NCBI GenBank assembly: GCA_965205915.1
Contig: OZ242191.1
Span: 1,116,001 to 1,180,000 of the forward strand
Length of the DNA stretch: 64,000 nucleotides
Source of the DNA: VXMO01 sp965205915
Lineage (GTDB): Bacteria > Chloroflexota > Dehalococcoidia > UBA6926
Reading direction: 5' to 3'
Shown here: one piece after another, positions 9,528 to 17,920 of the stretch
How positions within the stretch are numbered: the stretch's first letter is position 1
How the letters are laid out: each line of letters opens with the position of its first letter
The notes under the pieces: generated by a model
Database searches by the model: none
The model's input: only the letters and a program-made list of their open reading frames with translations
Told to the model about the DNA's origin: nothing
Position numbers and translations under genes: made by a program

Positions 9528-10259
9528 ATGTCGAGAGACAAAGTACGCATTCTCCATACGTCGGACGTGCATATTGGCGCATTCACCGAGCGGTGGTCGC
9601 CGCAGCCCCGCAAGTGCTTGCACGCGTTCAAGATCGTCGTCGATCGGGCGCTTGAGGAGAAGGTGGACGCCGTCCTCATCGCGGGTGATTTCTTCGACCA
9701 CAACCGCATCAAGGCGGAGGTGGCCGATTATGTGATGGAGCAGTTGGAACGGCTGCCGATGCCGACGGTCATCCTGCCCGGCAATCACGATCCATTGGAG
9801 CTGAACTCCGTCTACTGGCGGATGGATCTGGAGGGTCGGACGCCCAATGTTTATCTGATCAAGGACCCCAAGGGTGAGACGGTGACGTACCCGGAGTTGG
9901 GCCTTGCCGTGTGGGGCAAGCCGCACGTCAGCTATGACGATGTCGGGCTGTACCCGCTCAAGGAGCCGCCGCCGCGGGGGCCGGAGCCGTGGCAGATCGC
10001 CATCGGACACGGCCACTATGTGCGCGATCAGGCGGACGCGGGGCGGTCATATCCCATCTATCCGAAGGAGATAGCGGACTGCGGTCGCGATTACGTGGCT
10101 CTTGGCCACTGGGACGCGCACATGAACATCAGCGAGGGCAATGTGGTGGCGTATTACCCGGGTTCGCCGACGTGGGTGGGGCTATCGTCGATCGTGGAGT
10201 TTTCGGACCCTGACGGGGCGCGGTCCATTTCGGTTACGCCTTTCCCCGTTTCGCCTTAG
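9528..10259 (+). CDS. Calcineurin-like metallophosphoesterase, SbcD/Mre11-like
   Basis: 243 residues with the full metal-binding series of this fold: SDVHIG (about 12-17), GDFFDH (about 52-57), GNHD (about 84-87), GHGHY and GHWDAH near 160-200. These coordinate the two metal ions of the phosphoesterase site. The sequence is closest to SbcD/Mre11-type DNA repair nucleases, but the C-terminal capping domain of full SbcD is missing and no SbcC partner lies nearby, so the substrate is uncertain. Start ATG 9528 has no strong ribosome-binding site. Confidence 0.8.
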   Translation: MSRDKVRILHTSDVHIGAFTERWSPQPRKCLHAFKIVVDRALEEKVDAVLIAGDFFDHNRIKAEVADYVMEQLERLPMPTVILPGNHDPLELNSVYWRMDLEGRTPNVYLIKDPKGETVTYPELGLAVWGKPHVSYDDVGLYPLKEPPPRGPEPWQIAIGHGHYVRDQADAGRSYPIYPKEIADCGRDYVALGHWDAHMNISEGNVVAYYPGSPTWVGLSSIVEFSDPDGARSISVTPFPVSP

Positions 10260-10292
10260 TTTCCACGGATCGCTCGACTTGATTGGTCGAAG

Positions 10293-10336
10293 GCGGCCCT
10301 AAGAGGCCGCATGGGCCCCCGCCTTCGCGGGGGATT
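10293..10336. repeat. Two small hairpins, second a REP-like palindrome (copy 3)
   Basis: GCGGCC/GGCCGC stem at 10293-10310, then CCCCCGC-CTTC-GCGGGGG at 10315-10332 followed by ATTC. They lie after the phosphoesterase stop and could end its transcript, although there is no U-tract. Confidence 0.5.
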
Positions 10337-10440
10337 CGGGTTGGACACCCTCCCATGTGACATCTCCGTTTGCGCCCTGCGTGACGTTCGCGTTACAACC
10401 CCAACGGACGACCAAGCACAAACCGATGGGGGATATTGCC

Positions 10441-10998
10441 ATGACCACGACGAATGAGAATGAGGCGACCAGTGTTGATGAGGAGCGCCGGCAGGAAGCC
10501 GCTACTGAACAGGCTGGCGGAGACGCTGACGGGCACGCGGAGTCGGACAGCGGAGAGGCATCGACGGAGGTGCAGACGTCCGTAGACGACTTACAGTCTG
10601 AGTTGGCGGCGCGGGATGAGCGAGTGTCCGCGCTTGAAGAGCAGGTGATCTCGCTGGAGCGGGAGCTCTCGTCGACGGTATCGCGATACCGACTGGCGTT
10701 GTTGGATGCCGCGCCGGAGGTGCCGGGCGATCTCGTCGGTGGGGAGTCGGCGGAGGAGCTGGAGGCCTCACTCGCAAAGGCGAAGGGCGTTGTCGAGCAG
10801 GTGCGTTCCCGATTGCTGGAGGGGATGGAATCCGCTAGCCGGGGTACTGAGCGGTCCGATGACGGTGATGCGACGGGGCAGGACACCGAGCCTGTCGTTG
10901 GACGGATACCGGCGGGAGCGCCGGCGCGTAGCATGGACGACGGCTCGGCGGATCTGAGCGCGCGGGACAAGATTGCGCTGGGGTTGGAGCGGTTGTAG
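10441..10998 (+). CDS. Hypothetical acidic coiled-coil protein
   Basis: 185 residues from ATG 10441, chosen because GGGGGA lies about eight bases upstream. The frame opens earlier, at 10357, but that stretch has no good start context. The N-terminal 50 residues are Glu/Ala/Ser-rich and probably disordered. Residues 50-85 (LQSELAARDERVSALEEQ) form a heptad-like coiled coil. The conserved-looking core LLDAAPEVPGDLVGG follows, and the tail ends DKIALGLERL. No membrane segment, no Cys and no enzyme motif. Function unknown. Confidence 0.55.
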   Translation: MTTTNENEATSVDEERRQEAATEQAGGDADGHAESDSGEASTEVQTSVDDLQSELAARDERVSALEEQVISLERELSSTVSRYRLALLDAAPEVPGDLVGGESAEELEASLAKAKGVVEQVRSRLLEGMESASRGTERSDDGDATGQDTEPVVGRIPAGAPARSMDDGSADLSARDKIALGLERL

Positions 10999-11056
10999 GG
11001 GGGCGGGCTCCTCGGTTCCGAGAGCCACGAAGGTCAACTCGCTGTACAATCGGAAT

Positions 11057-11416
11057 ATGGGACAGTTCGAAGTGCGAATGACCATTTCCAATCTCTCCGG
11101 TGAGAATGAGCGGGACGTTGATGCCCTTGTGGACACCGGATCGCGGCGTACAATGCTGCCCGGCGACCTGCTGCGGCAGATGCAGACACCCGTTAGATGG
11201 ACGGGCCAATTTGAGATGGCCGATGGCCGCGTGGTTGAGATGCCCGTAGGTGAAACGCGCGTTGCGGTGAACGGAATGGATGTGGCAACGCAGGTCATCT
11301 TCGGCCCGGACGGATGCCAAGCAATGCTTGGCGCGATAACCCTGCAAGAACTGGAGCTCGTCGTCGATGTCCCAAATGAACGGCTTGCACGGGATGTGGG
11401 GCCGTTTCACGTGTAG
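11057..11416 (+). CDS. Retropepsin-like aspartic protease family protein, copy 1
   Basis: 119 residues, about the length of one retropepsin monomer. The active-site triad VDTGS (Asp26-Thr27-Gly28) is followed by RTMLPGDLL, then MADGRVVEMPVG and the flap-like VIFGPDG and MLGAITLQELEL. Clan AA monomers of this size work as homodimers with one DTG from each chain. No signal peptide or membrane segment, so it is probably cytoplasmic. Start ATG 11057 gives MGQFEV. Two relatives lie at 39044-39397 and 40319-40678 and align residue for residue around position 26. Physiological substrate unknown. Confidence 0.75.
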   Translation: MGQFEVRMTISNLSGENERDVDALVDTGSRRTMLPGDLLRQMQTPVRWTGQFEMADGRVVEMPVGETRVAVNGMDVATQVIFGPDGCQAMLGAITLQELELVVDVPNERLARDVGPFHV

Positions 11417-11422
11417 CAACAC

Positions 11423-12112
11423 TCAGGCATTCCGCAGGTTAATCACGTGCCCTTCACCTACGGCCCTCTTAAGTTGGGCACCAAGGTTCCCATCAAGGTC
11501 GCCAAGGTAGACGTCAACATCCTGTTCCTTGAGATTTTGAATGACTTCTGAATAGTCCCGATCCTTCGCAATGAAGACGAGTATTGTTTCTTGCGGCTCT
11601 TGGCCACAGTCACTTCTGACCTGGGAAATGAGTTCCTCGTCCATATTGATGTCGTCTTCCCATACACGCCACCCGGTTTCCGTAAGATTTTCGGTTGCCG
11701 CAGCCTGGTTCACTCCGGCAAAAGCCTTGAACCTCTGATATGAGGTACCGATAAAACGTTTTTGTAAGGCAGTCCTGATTCCGTCACTTACACCCTGAAC
11801 TCTATTGGCTGCTCTTCCTACGTTTTGGAAGTCCCAGAAAACTAATAGTCGTGTCCGTCCAGTCGTCTTCTTGGCCATTGGCCGCCTCCTTCTAAAGAAC
11901 TCCGGTGTGAATTTGCGTTCCGTCGCAATGCTGTAGAACTTCGCCAAGTTCTTGGCATCGGGAGGAGTTGCGCCCGTCTCCCATCGAGACAAGGTATTCT
12001 GTGGGACACCGAGCAATTCGGCCATTGCGGTCTGTTTTAGCTCCAGTTTTGTTCTAAGCTCCACAAGCGCCTGGTGCCGGAACTCATACCTGTCCCGCTC
12101 CTCTGTTGTCAC
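11423..12112 (-). CDS. XRE-type HTH fused to an NYN (PIN-like) nuclease domain
   Basis: 229 residues, GTG start. Residues 17-70 are a Cro/C1-type helix-turn-helix (KQTAMAELLGVPQNTLSRW). Residues 85-228 are an NYN domain: the acidic strand LLVFWDFQNVGRAANR (about 88-103), a further acidic site near DDINMDEE, and the strand-helix VFIAKDRDYSEVIQNL (about 185-200). NYN domains are metal-dependent RNases related to PIN domains. Joining DNA binding to an RNase domain in one chain suggests an autoregulated nuclease, perhaps a toxin-antitoxin or anti-phage function; this is inference. It converges on the retropepsin gene with a 6-base gap and is divergent from the DUF4258-like gene. Confidence 0.75.
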   Translation of the reverse strand: MTTEERDRYEFRHQALVELRTKLELKQTAMAELLGVPQNTLSRWETGATPPDAKNLAKFYSIATERKFTPEFFRRRRPMAKKTTGRTRLLVFWDFQNVGRAANRVQGVSDGIRTALQKRFIGTSYQRFKAFAGVNQAAATENLTETGWRVWEDDINMDEELISQVRSDCGQEPQETILVFIAKDRDYSEVIQNLKEQDVDVYLGDLDGNLGAQLKRAVGEGHVINLRNA

Positions 12113-12186
12113 GGATTTGTTTCATCCTTGTCTGTGTGAGTAACATCCATAACACATTGTATCACCATTGACGGATGTATCCATAA
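12110..12186. promoter_or_regulatory. Candidate operator region between divergent genes
   Basis: The 141-base gap between the XRE-NYN gene and the DUF4258-like gene holds repeated GGAT/ATCC half-sites: GGATTTGTTTCATCC near 12113-12127, ACATCCAT at 12143-12150 and GGATGTATCC at 12173-12182. This spacing is what an autoregulatory XRE protein might bind. A TTGACG box lies at 12168-12173 on the plus strand. Inference only. Confidence 0.35.
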
Positions 12187-12253
12187 TTGTTAGCCTATAG
12201 AACCGCAGCGGCAGGCAGGGTCCATTGGGCAGGGAAAGGGAGTATATGGAGTC

Positions 12254-12568
12254 GTGGCAAGTAATCAACCAGGCGCAGATGCACGGCCACTTCTGACAAT
12301 CAGCGAACACGCGATGATTCGTTCTCAGCAGCGAGGCATATCACGCGAGGTCATCGATGTGCTGTACAAGTTCGGCTCACGCGAATGGAGCGATGGTGGG
12401 CTGGCCTTTAGCCTGGATAACAAAGCGAGGCGGCGAATGACTAAGGCCGTGGGGTCACAATTGGCGGCCGAAATGGCAGAACAGGCAAATGGCTGTTACA
12501 TCGTGGTTTCTGCAGATGAGCCGGTAGTCATCACGGTGGCAAGGCAATTGCGCCGCAAGAAACGTTGA
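12254..12568 (+). CDS. DUF4258-like small protein (RelE/BrnT-superfamily type)
   Basis: 104 residues, GTG start. Residues 15-60 fit the DUF4258 pattern: ISEHAMIRSQQRGISREVID, then a strand pair ending GGLAFSLD. The C-terminal half has CYIVVSADEPVVITVARQ and a basic end RRKKR. Small proteins of this type often act as ribonuclease-fold toxins or their relatives. It is transcribed away from the XRE-NYN gene across a shared control region. A strong terminator follows. The toxin role is inferred from fold resemblance and context. Confidence 0.55.
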   Translation: MASNQPGADARPLLTISEHAMIRSQQRGISREVIDVLYKFGSREWSDGGLAFSLDNKARRRMTKAVGSQLAAEMAEQANGCYIVVSADEPVVITVARQLRRKKR

Positions 12569-12591
12569 GCAGCACTTCACTGATACGAACA

Positions 12592-12623
12592 GCGCCCCGG
12601 CGGGTATGAACCCGCCGGGGCGC
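12592..12623. terminator. Strong hairpin between convergent genes
   Basis: Perfect 13-bp stem GCGCCCCGGCGGG/CCCGCCGGGGCGC with a 6-base loop, followed by TTTCTGCT on the plus strand. It ends the DUF4258-like transcript, and being symmetrical can also end the nitronate monooxygenase transcript from the other side. Confidence 0.8.
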
Positions 12624-12652
12624 TTTCTGCTGAGTCTGTTTCGAGGCTAGCC

Positions 12653-13786
12653 CTACCGCAGGTTGCCCTGCAACTGCTCTATGGTCTCTTCGGCTTCGTT
12701 TACCATGTCCATCAGGATCTGGAGCGCCGGCTTCTTCTCCTTCAGCATGCCGCTGATCTGGCCGGCCGGGTTGCCGATGAGGTCCAGTCGCCCCGCCTTG
12801 CGCGCGGCTCGGGTGAACGGCTCCTGGATCAGGCCCTGCAGCGGCATCGGGAGCGCATCCAGCCCGGAGGCCGCCCACTTCAGCTTCACGGCGTTCTGAT
12901 ACGAGCGCTGCTGCTTGCCGGATGAGAATTTGCTCGTGGTGAACTCATCGGAGCGGCCACCAAGAATTTGCTCCTGGTGCGCCTCCGGAATGTGGTTCTC
13001 CTCTGCGACGAGGAACGCAGTGCCGACCCAAACGCCTTGCGCGCCAAGCGCGAGCGCGGCCGCTACGTGGCGACCGGTGCCGATGCCTCCCGCCGCGAGA
13101 ACGGGCCTCGGGGCGACTTCATCGACGACCTGCGGCACCAACACGAATGTTGAGATGTTGCCTGTGTGACCGCCCGCCTCCGTGCCCTGCGCGGTGATGA
13201 TGTCCACGCCGGCGGCAACCTGTCGCTGCGCGTGTCGAACTGCGCCCGTCATGCCGATGAGCAACATGCCTTGCGCATGGGCCTGCTCCGCGAACCACTC
13301 CGGCGGCTCGCCGGTTGCGGCGGCGAACAGGGGCACCTTGTTGTCCAGAACGATCTCAAACTTCTTGTTGAGCAGCTCGGTGGACATAGGCTCACGCTCG
13401 GAGACATCCTCCGCCTCGAAGCCGTGCTCTTCCAAGAGCTCTTGCACGAGGGCCACGTGCCGCGGATACTGCGGCGCAACCTGCGCGTACAGATCTCGAT
13501 TGCTTGCGGCGGTCACCTCGGCGCGCGTGGCGGGAACGAGGAAATCCATGCCGTACGGCCTGTCGCCTACGAGCGACTTGAGTTCGCGGATACCAGCGTC
13601 CATCTCATCCAGATTGCGGAAGTTGTCACCGAGCACGCCGAGTCCGCCGGCGTTGGTGATGGCCGCGACCATCGCGACGGGCGTCGGCGCAACGTCCTGA
13701 CTGCCTCCCACGGCCATACCGGCCAGGAGTATCGGATATTCCATGCCGAGCGTGTCGCAGAGCGGTGTTTGAAGTCTGTTTGCCAT
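12653..13786 (-). CDS. FMN-dependent nitronate monooxygenase (2-nitropropane dioxygenase family), downstream copy
   Basis: 377 residues from ATG 13786, chosen for the AGGGGAGG box just upstream; the longer open frame only runs through the upstream paralogue's end. TIM-barrel NMO features: PILLAGMAVGG near the N-terminus, NAGGLGVLGDNF, QGTEAGGHTG (FMN and substrate site) and AAGGIGTGRHVAAALALGAQ (phosphate-binding loop). These enzymes oxidise alkyl nitronates to carbonyl compounds plus nitrite. It forms a tandem pair with 13860-14990; the two share the ending MVNEAEETIE-x-x-x-GNLR. Only 73 bases separate them, so co-transcription is likely. Confidence 0.85.
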   Translation of the reverse strand: MANRLQTPLCDTLGMEYPILLAGMAVGGSQDVAPTPVAMVAAITNAGGLGVLGDNFRNLDEMDAGIRELKSLVGDRPYGMDFLVPATRAEVTAASNRDLYAQVAPQYPRHVALVQELLEEHGFEAEDVSEREPMSTELLNKKFEIVLDNKVPLFAAATGEPPEWFAEQAHAQGMLLIGMTGAVRHAQRQVAAGVDIITAQGTEAGGHTGNISTFVLVPQVVDEVAPRPVLAAGGIGTGRHVAAALALGAQGVWVGTAFLVAEENHIPEAHQEQILGGRSDEFTTSKFSSGKQQRSYQNAVKLKWAASGLDALPMPLQGLIQEPFTRAARKAGRLDLIGNPAGQISGMLKEKKPALQILMDMVNEAEETIEQLQGNLR

Positions 13787-13859
13787 TTTGTCCTCCCCTA
13801 TTTTCTTTGTGGTTTCTCTATCTGCATTTCTGTTTTTGACGCCCCTGAGACTATTTCGC

Positions 13860-14990
13860 CTAGCGCAGGTTGCCTCGCATACGCTCAATGGTTTCCTCGG
13901 CTTCATTAACCATGTCCAGCAGGATTTCACGGGCGGGGCGGCGGGCCTTGAGCATTCCGCCAACCTGTCCGGCGCTCGCGGCGTCGATGTCCAGGCGGCC
14001 TGACTGACGCGCGCCTGCGTACAGCGGCTCCATCAAGATGCCCTGCAGCGGCATCGGCAGCGGGTCAAGCCCGGACTGTCCCCATGCTTCCTTGATGGGC
14101 GTCTTGTAGCTGCGAGACTGCTTGCCGGTGTTGAACTTGGTCAGTGTAAAGTCCTCAGAGCGCCCACCGACAATCTGTTCCTGATGCTCGACCGGGATGC
14201 CGTTTTCCTCTGCCACCAGGAATGCCGAGCCGACCCATACACCCTGCGCGCCGAGCGCGAACGCCGCGGCAATTTGCCGGCCCGAGCCGACGCCGCCCGC
14301 TGCAAGCACGGGTGTGGGCGCGACGGTTTCAGCCACCTGCGGAACGAGCGGGAACGTGGCGATATTGCCGGTATGGCCACCCGCCTCGGTTCCCTGGGCG
14401 ATCATGAAATCGACGCCCGCGGCCTTCTGGCGCTGTGCGTGTCGAACTGCGCCGACGACGCCGCCCACTTTCATGCCGTGCGCGCGGGCCACGTCCATAA
14501 TCATCGCGGGATCGCCAAGACCGGCCACAAAGATGGGCACGTTGTGATCCGCGACGACCTCGAATTGGCGACGTAGGAGGTCCGGCGACATGGCCTCCGC
14601 ACTATCATCCGCAAGCGCGACATCCGGCAGGTTGTGCTCCTGCATCAGCTCCTTGACGAAGCCGACGTGCTGCGGATGGTCGCGTTCGAGCCGTTCTCGA
14701 ACCATCGCCTTTGTGTCCTGCGCGCCCATCTCCGCCATCGTGGCGGGCAACAGCAGGTCGATGCCCAACGGCCCGCTTGTGAGCTGTTTGAACTCTTTGA
14801 TGCAGCGGTCGATTGTGTCCGGTTTGCGGCTGCCGCATCCCATCACGCCAAGACCACCGGCGTCCGTGACGGCTGCCGCCAGTCGTGGCGGGCTGGGCAT
14901 ACGGTCATCCATGCCAAGCGACATGCCCGCCAGCAGTATCGGGTACTTGATACCAAGTAATTCAGTGAGCGGCGAATTTAGCCGATCCAT
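13860..14990 (-). CDS. FMN-dependent nitronate monooxygenase, upstream copy
   Basis: 376 residues, ATG start. Same layout as the neighbour: YPILLAGMSLGM, DAGGLGVMGCG, QGTEAGGHTGN and AAGGVGSGRQIAAAFALGAQ. It detoxifies or uses nitronates, releasing nitrite and a carbonyl compound, with FMN as cofactor. The pair looks like an old tandem duplication; the first 60 residues and the region around 90-130 have diverged most, so the substrates may differ. A 190-base gap separates it from the frameshifted gene upstream. Confidence 0.85.
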   Translation of the reverse strand: MDRLNSPLTELLGIKYPILLAGMSLGMDDRMPSPPRLAAAVTDAGGLGVMGCGSRKPDTIDRCIKEFKQLTSGPLGIDLLLPATMAEMGAQDTKAMVRERLERDHPQHVGFVKELMQEHNLPDVALADDSAEAMSPDLLRRQFEVVADHNVPIFVAGLGDPAMIMDVARAHGMKVGGVVGAVRHAQRQKAAGVDFMIAQGTEAGGHTGNIATFPLVPQVAETVAPTPVLAAGGVGSGRQIAAAFALGAQGVWVGSAFLVAEENGIPVEHQEQIVGGRSEDFTLTKFNTGKQSRSYKTPIKEAWGQSGLDPLPMPLQGILMEPLYAGARQSGRLDIDAASAGQVGGMLKARRPAREILLDMVNEAEETIERMRGNLR

Positions 14991-15182
14991 AATCTCATCC
15001 TCTCTCCCCAGATCACCACGCCGCGTTCGGCCACGTATTCTCGCGCCTCACGCGTCACCCACATGAGCGGTGACGGTTTATGGTAAACCCGCCATACCCT
15101 CCCCGCAAGTTTTTTGAGGGCTTCGCGCCGGTTGTCGTGCTGTTGATGGTGGTGGGGGGGGGCCGCGTTCCGGCTTGGGCGG

Positions 15183-15900
15183 TCAGGATTCGGCGATTGC
15201 CAAAACGGAGACACCCTGCTGTTGAGCCAGGTCTTGTCGCTCCGCATCAACACTTGCGCTAACGATTCCGGGAATAACATTCCGCCCCGTGACTTTGGCC
15301 AGGAGTTCGGATCGCCTTACCACGCGTTCGATGTCGCTGTCGCTGGCCGTGATAGAGATCTCGGCGGCGAAATACACCTGTGCCTGATCGGAGTCTCTTC
15401 GGCAGGCAGAGACGAGGTCAATCTGGTAGACATCTGCAAACTCGTCCACAGTAAGGCGCTCGTCGTCGACGGCATCTTCCAGCAGATCACTCAATTCTGT
15501 GCTAAATCCAGTTCGCCCACCTACGAGGACACGAGGTCGTGACAACCCAAGTCGTTGCTTCGCAATTCCAAGAAAAACCTTCTCGACACGAGACTCGTAA
15601 TTGAACTCCAATCCAATGTCGAGCCTGCCAATCAATCTGTTCATGTCGGCACGGATTTCAGCAACGTCGTTGCGGATTCCACCAACGCTGGTGCGCAACT
15701 CATTGTTGGCCGGTTTCAAATCTTTCCATGCGTTCGTGGACAAGACGAAAGTTTTCGTGCGTGGCCTCAATGAAGGAGGCCAGCTTCTGCGGCAATTGGG
15801 AAACCTCTTCGCCAAGAACCAGCCCGCGAACGGTTTCTCTCCATTCCGGGTGCTCTCTGAGGATTCGAGCAAAATCCGATATGTCGTTGATGGTCGTCAT
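15183..15900 (-). pseudogene. DUF3782-like (PD-(D/E)xK-type) gene broken by one frameshift
   Basis: Two frames must be joined to get the family layout. The N-terminal part from ATG 15900 reads MTTINDISDFARILREHPEW, continues to ERFETGQQ and stops at 15700. The other frame then carries ELRTSVGGIRNDVAEIRADM, a coiled coil, and a C-terminal nuclease-like domain with VYFAAEISITASDSDIE and the ending GVSVLAI. The total of 718 bases is three times 239 plus one, as expected for a single indel between about 15700 and 15735. The family is common in Chloroflexota and cyanobacteria, with no settled function. It could be real decay or an assembly error; no slippery heptamer is obvious. Confidence 0.7.
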
Positions 15901-15948
15901 TGTGTCCAAGTCTCCGTACTCCAAGTATACGCCGTGACGTTGGTTGGC

Positions 15949-15995
15949 GAGCGAAACAGAAAGAGTCGTGGGCGGCTATTCTAGCCGCCCACGAC
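15949..15995 (-). terminator. Rho-independent terminator of the 572-residue gene
   Basis: Perfect 14-bp inverted repeat GTCGTGGGCGGCTA/TAGCCGCCCACGAC (15965-15995, loop of 3). In the minus direction it is followed by the U-rich TCTTTCTGTTTC. It lies between the 572-residue gene and the frameshifted gene. Confidence 0.8.
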
Positions 15996-16007
15996 AGGCT
16001 TGCTCTG

Positions 16008-16033
16008 GATTCCCGCTTTCGCGGGAATGACGG
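16008..16033. repeat. REP-like palindrome, copy 4
   Basis: GATTCCCGCTTTCGCGGGAATGAC core, same sequence as copy 2, next to the terminator at 15949-15995. Confidence 0.65.
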
Positions 16034-16041
16034 GCGGTGAA

Positions 16042-17760
16042 CTAGCTTGCGCCGGTGCGCTGATGGCGGCCGATGTAGCCGACGATCACCATCTTGCGCT
16101 CCTCGTCCCAGGCAAACGCGAGGCGAATCTGCCCCGGCGTGCGACCGGTGCCCCGGCCGATGTGCTCCTCCAACATGTACTTCCGGCCATCGTCGGCCGT
16201 CTCGTAGTCGGAGCGATACTTGCCGACGGTGATGTCAGACTGGAAGGGTCGGTAGCGCCAGCCACAGGTCGTGAACAGGGAGACATCCAGGTTTCCGACG
16301 GGTTTTTCACCCGTCCTGGAATCGCGATATGTGGTGGCTAGCCACTCAAGCGCGCTGTAGACCTGGTTGGGCTGATCGAAATACATCTTCCGATCTGAAC
16401 TGTTGTTGAGGGCGAGACTGAGTCCGTGTGACCACCGATTCTCGACGAATTCCAGTACAGAGGCCACATCACCGAAATCCGGGGGGGCCTCCAGGGTCTC
16501 TTCCTCCGTCTTTTGAGCGTCGATGTAGCTGAGCCGGGTCGATTCGGCCTCGTAGCGCAGTTCCCGGTGTTCCTGCTTGAGATCCTGGTAGTCCTTCGTC
16601 GCAGCCTGTGTCACCGACTTCAACTCATAGTTCTCTCGCTGCAAAGCCTCCACCATTTCGCGGAGGAACTGCCTCTCAAAATGGTCCGCCCCATCTGTGG
16701 GGGCAGGCGCAGGGATTTCCTCATCCGTGGTCTCGTCATCGGACGGGATGATCTCCTCGATGATCGGCTCCGGTTCGACGAGTGTTGCCGTGTCTTCCAG
16801 AGTGTCCAGCGCCCCGATGATCTGCTCGCGGAGCGCGACCCGTTCTGCGGTTCGTCGGGCCTCCTCGCTATAGGTTGCCCCCGTCTCTCGCAGCGCCTCG
16901 TAGCGTTCGAGGAGTTCTGCCAGAGTGTCGAGGGCGTCACGCACCAATGCGGCGTCCGCCCACGGCCCGGTTCTATGCGGCAGCCTTTCGGCGCCGTCCC
17001 ACTCAAAGAACGCAAGCAGTTCGTCATGAGCGTCTAGCACTTCCGCGATGCGGCTGCCGATGCCGGTTGCGTGCTCATTCTCCCTGGTCTTGTCAACTCG
17101 AAGTTCAGTTACATCGTGCATGAGCTGCGTGAGCGAGGCGTCCCACTCCGGGCAGTCAGACGGCAGGGAACGGAGCGCGCCAAGGAAATCGTCAAACATC
17201 CGCTGGGCCTCTGTGGGCTCAGCAGACTCCTCCGGTTGCTCGTCTTCCGCCTGTTGCGCGATGTCCCGAAAGGTCAATGCGACCATCAGATTCACGTCGT
17301 CAGCCGAGTACTGTGGATTCGCCGCAGTGATTGCCGCCGGAACGTCGTCGTGAGGGGAATCGTCGGTGGCCACCATGCCATCGGACTCGTCGGCCTCAAT
17401 CTCTACGTCGGGCTGATTCAAGACCGCCTCGACGACCGCGCCAAGTTCCAATCGGGATTCCTGCCACACCGTCAGGACAGCCTCCGCGATTGGGGCGACG
17501 ACGAGCGCCGCCTTGCGGACGGGCTGGATGAGCATGATGGCGGGGGCGTCCGGAACACTGGATTCACGGAATCCGCGAACGGACACATTACCTATGAGGG
17601 CGTTGTTGAGGGCGACCCTGGCCCCTTCCGAGACCCTTGTTCTGTTGGCGAGCGACCATCTGACAACGTTCGTCTGATGTTCCTCATCCAATGATTCAAA
17701 CAATGAACGAAGCCCTGAATCGCCGATGTCAACGATTTCCGGGCGCAATGCGACAACCAT
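16042..17760 (-). CDS. Large acidic protein with a RelE/HigB-like C-terminal segment
   Basis: 572 residues, ATG start, not recognised as a whole. Residues 1-130 hold mixed hydrophobic helices. Residues 130-360 are very acidic with Glu/Asp-rich stretches. Residues 365-420 are a coiled coil (LQRENYELKSVTQAATKDY). The last 90 residues are compact: CGWRYRPFQSDITVGKYRSD, then EEHIGRGTGR, then RLAFAWDEERKMVIVGYIGR. That final strand pattern resembles the RelE/HigB toxin fold, often found as a C-terminal module in defence-associated proteins. The assignment is inferred from pattern only. A terminator follows. Function unknown. Confidence 0.5.
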   Translation of the reverse strand: MVVALRPEIVDIGDSGLRSLFESLDEEHQTNVVRWSLANRTRVSEGARVALNNALIGNVSVRGFRESSVPDAPAIMLIQPVRKAALVVAPIAEAVLTVWQESRLELGAVVEAVLNQPDVEIEADESDGMVATDDSPHDDVPAAITAANPQYSADDVNLMVALTFRDIAQQAEDEQPEESAEPTEAQRMFDDFLGALRSLPSDCPEWDASLTQLMHDVTELRVDKTRENEHATGIGSRIAEVLDAHDELLAFFEWDGAERLPHRTGPWADAALVRDALDTLAELLERYEALRETGATYSEEARRTAERVALREQIIGALDTLEDTATLVEPEPIIEEIIPSDDETTDEEIPAPAPTDGADHFERQFLREMVEALQRENYELKSVTQAATKDYQDLKQEHRELRYEAESTRLSYIDAQKTEEETLEAPPDFGDVASVLEFVENRWSHGLSLALNNSSDRKMYFDQPNQVYSALEWLATTYRDSRTGEKPVGNLDVSLFTTCGWRYRPFQSDITVGKYRSDYETADDGRKYMLEEHIGRGTGRTPGQIRLAFAWDEERKMVIVGYIGRHQRTGAS

Positions 17761-17920
17761 ACCGTTGGCCTCCTACTTCCCTGCGCTTCCCTGCCGCCAC
17801 CTTGACGGCCATTAAATGATAAACCAGCGACGCAACGGTCGCCCGCGAAATGCGACCTGAGATTGGTTTGGGGGCTACGATGGTGGTAAGGAATCCAAAG
17901 GACAGAAAGGATCTACTTCG

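Noticed and set aside
13166..13909. 247-residue plus-strand ORF
   Set aside because: Shadow of the nitronate monooxygenase gene on the other strand; Arg/Ala/Leu-rich composition typical of GC-rich antisense frames.
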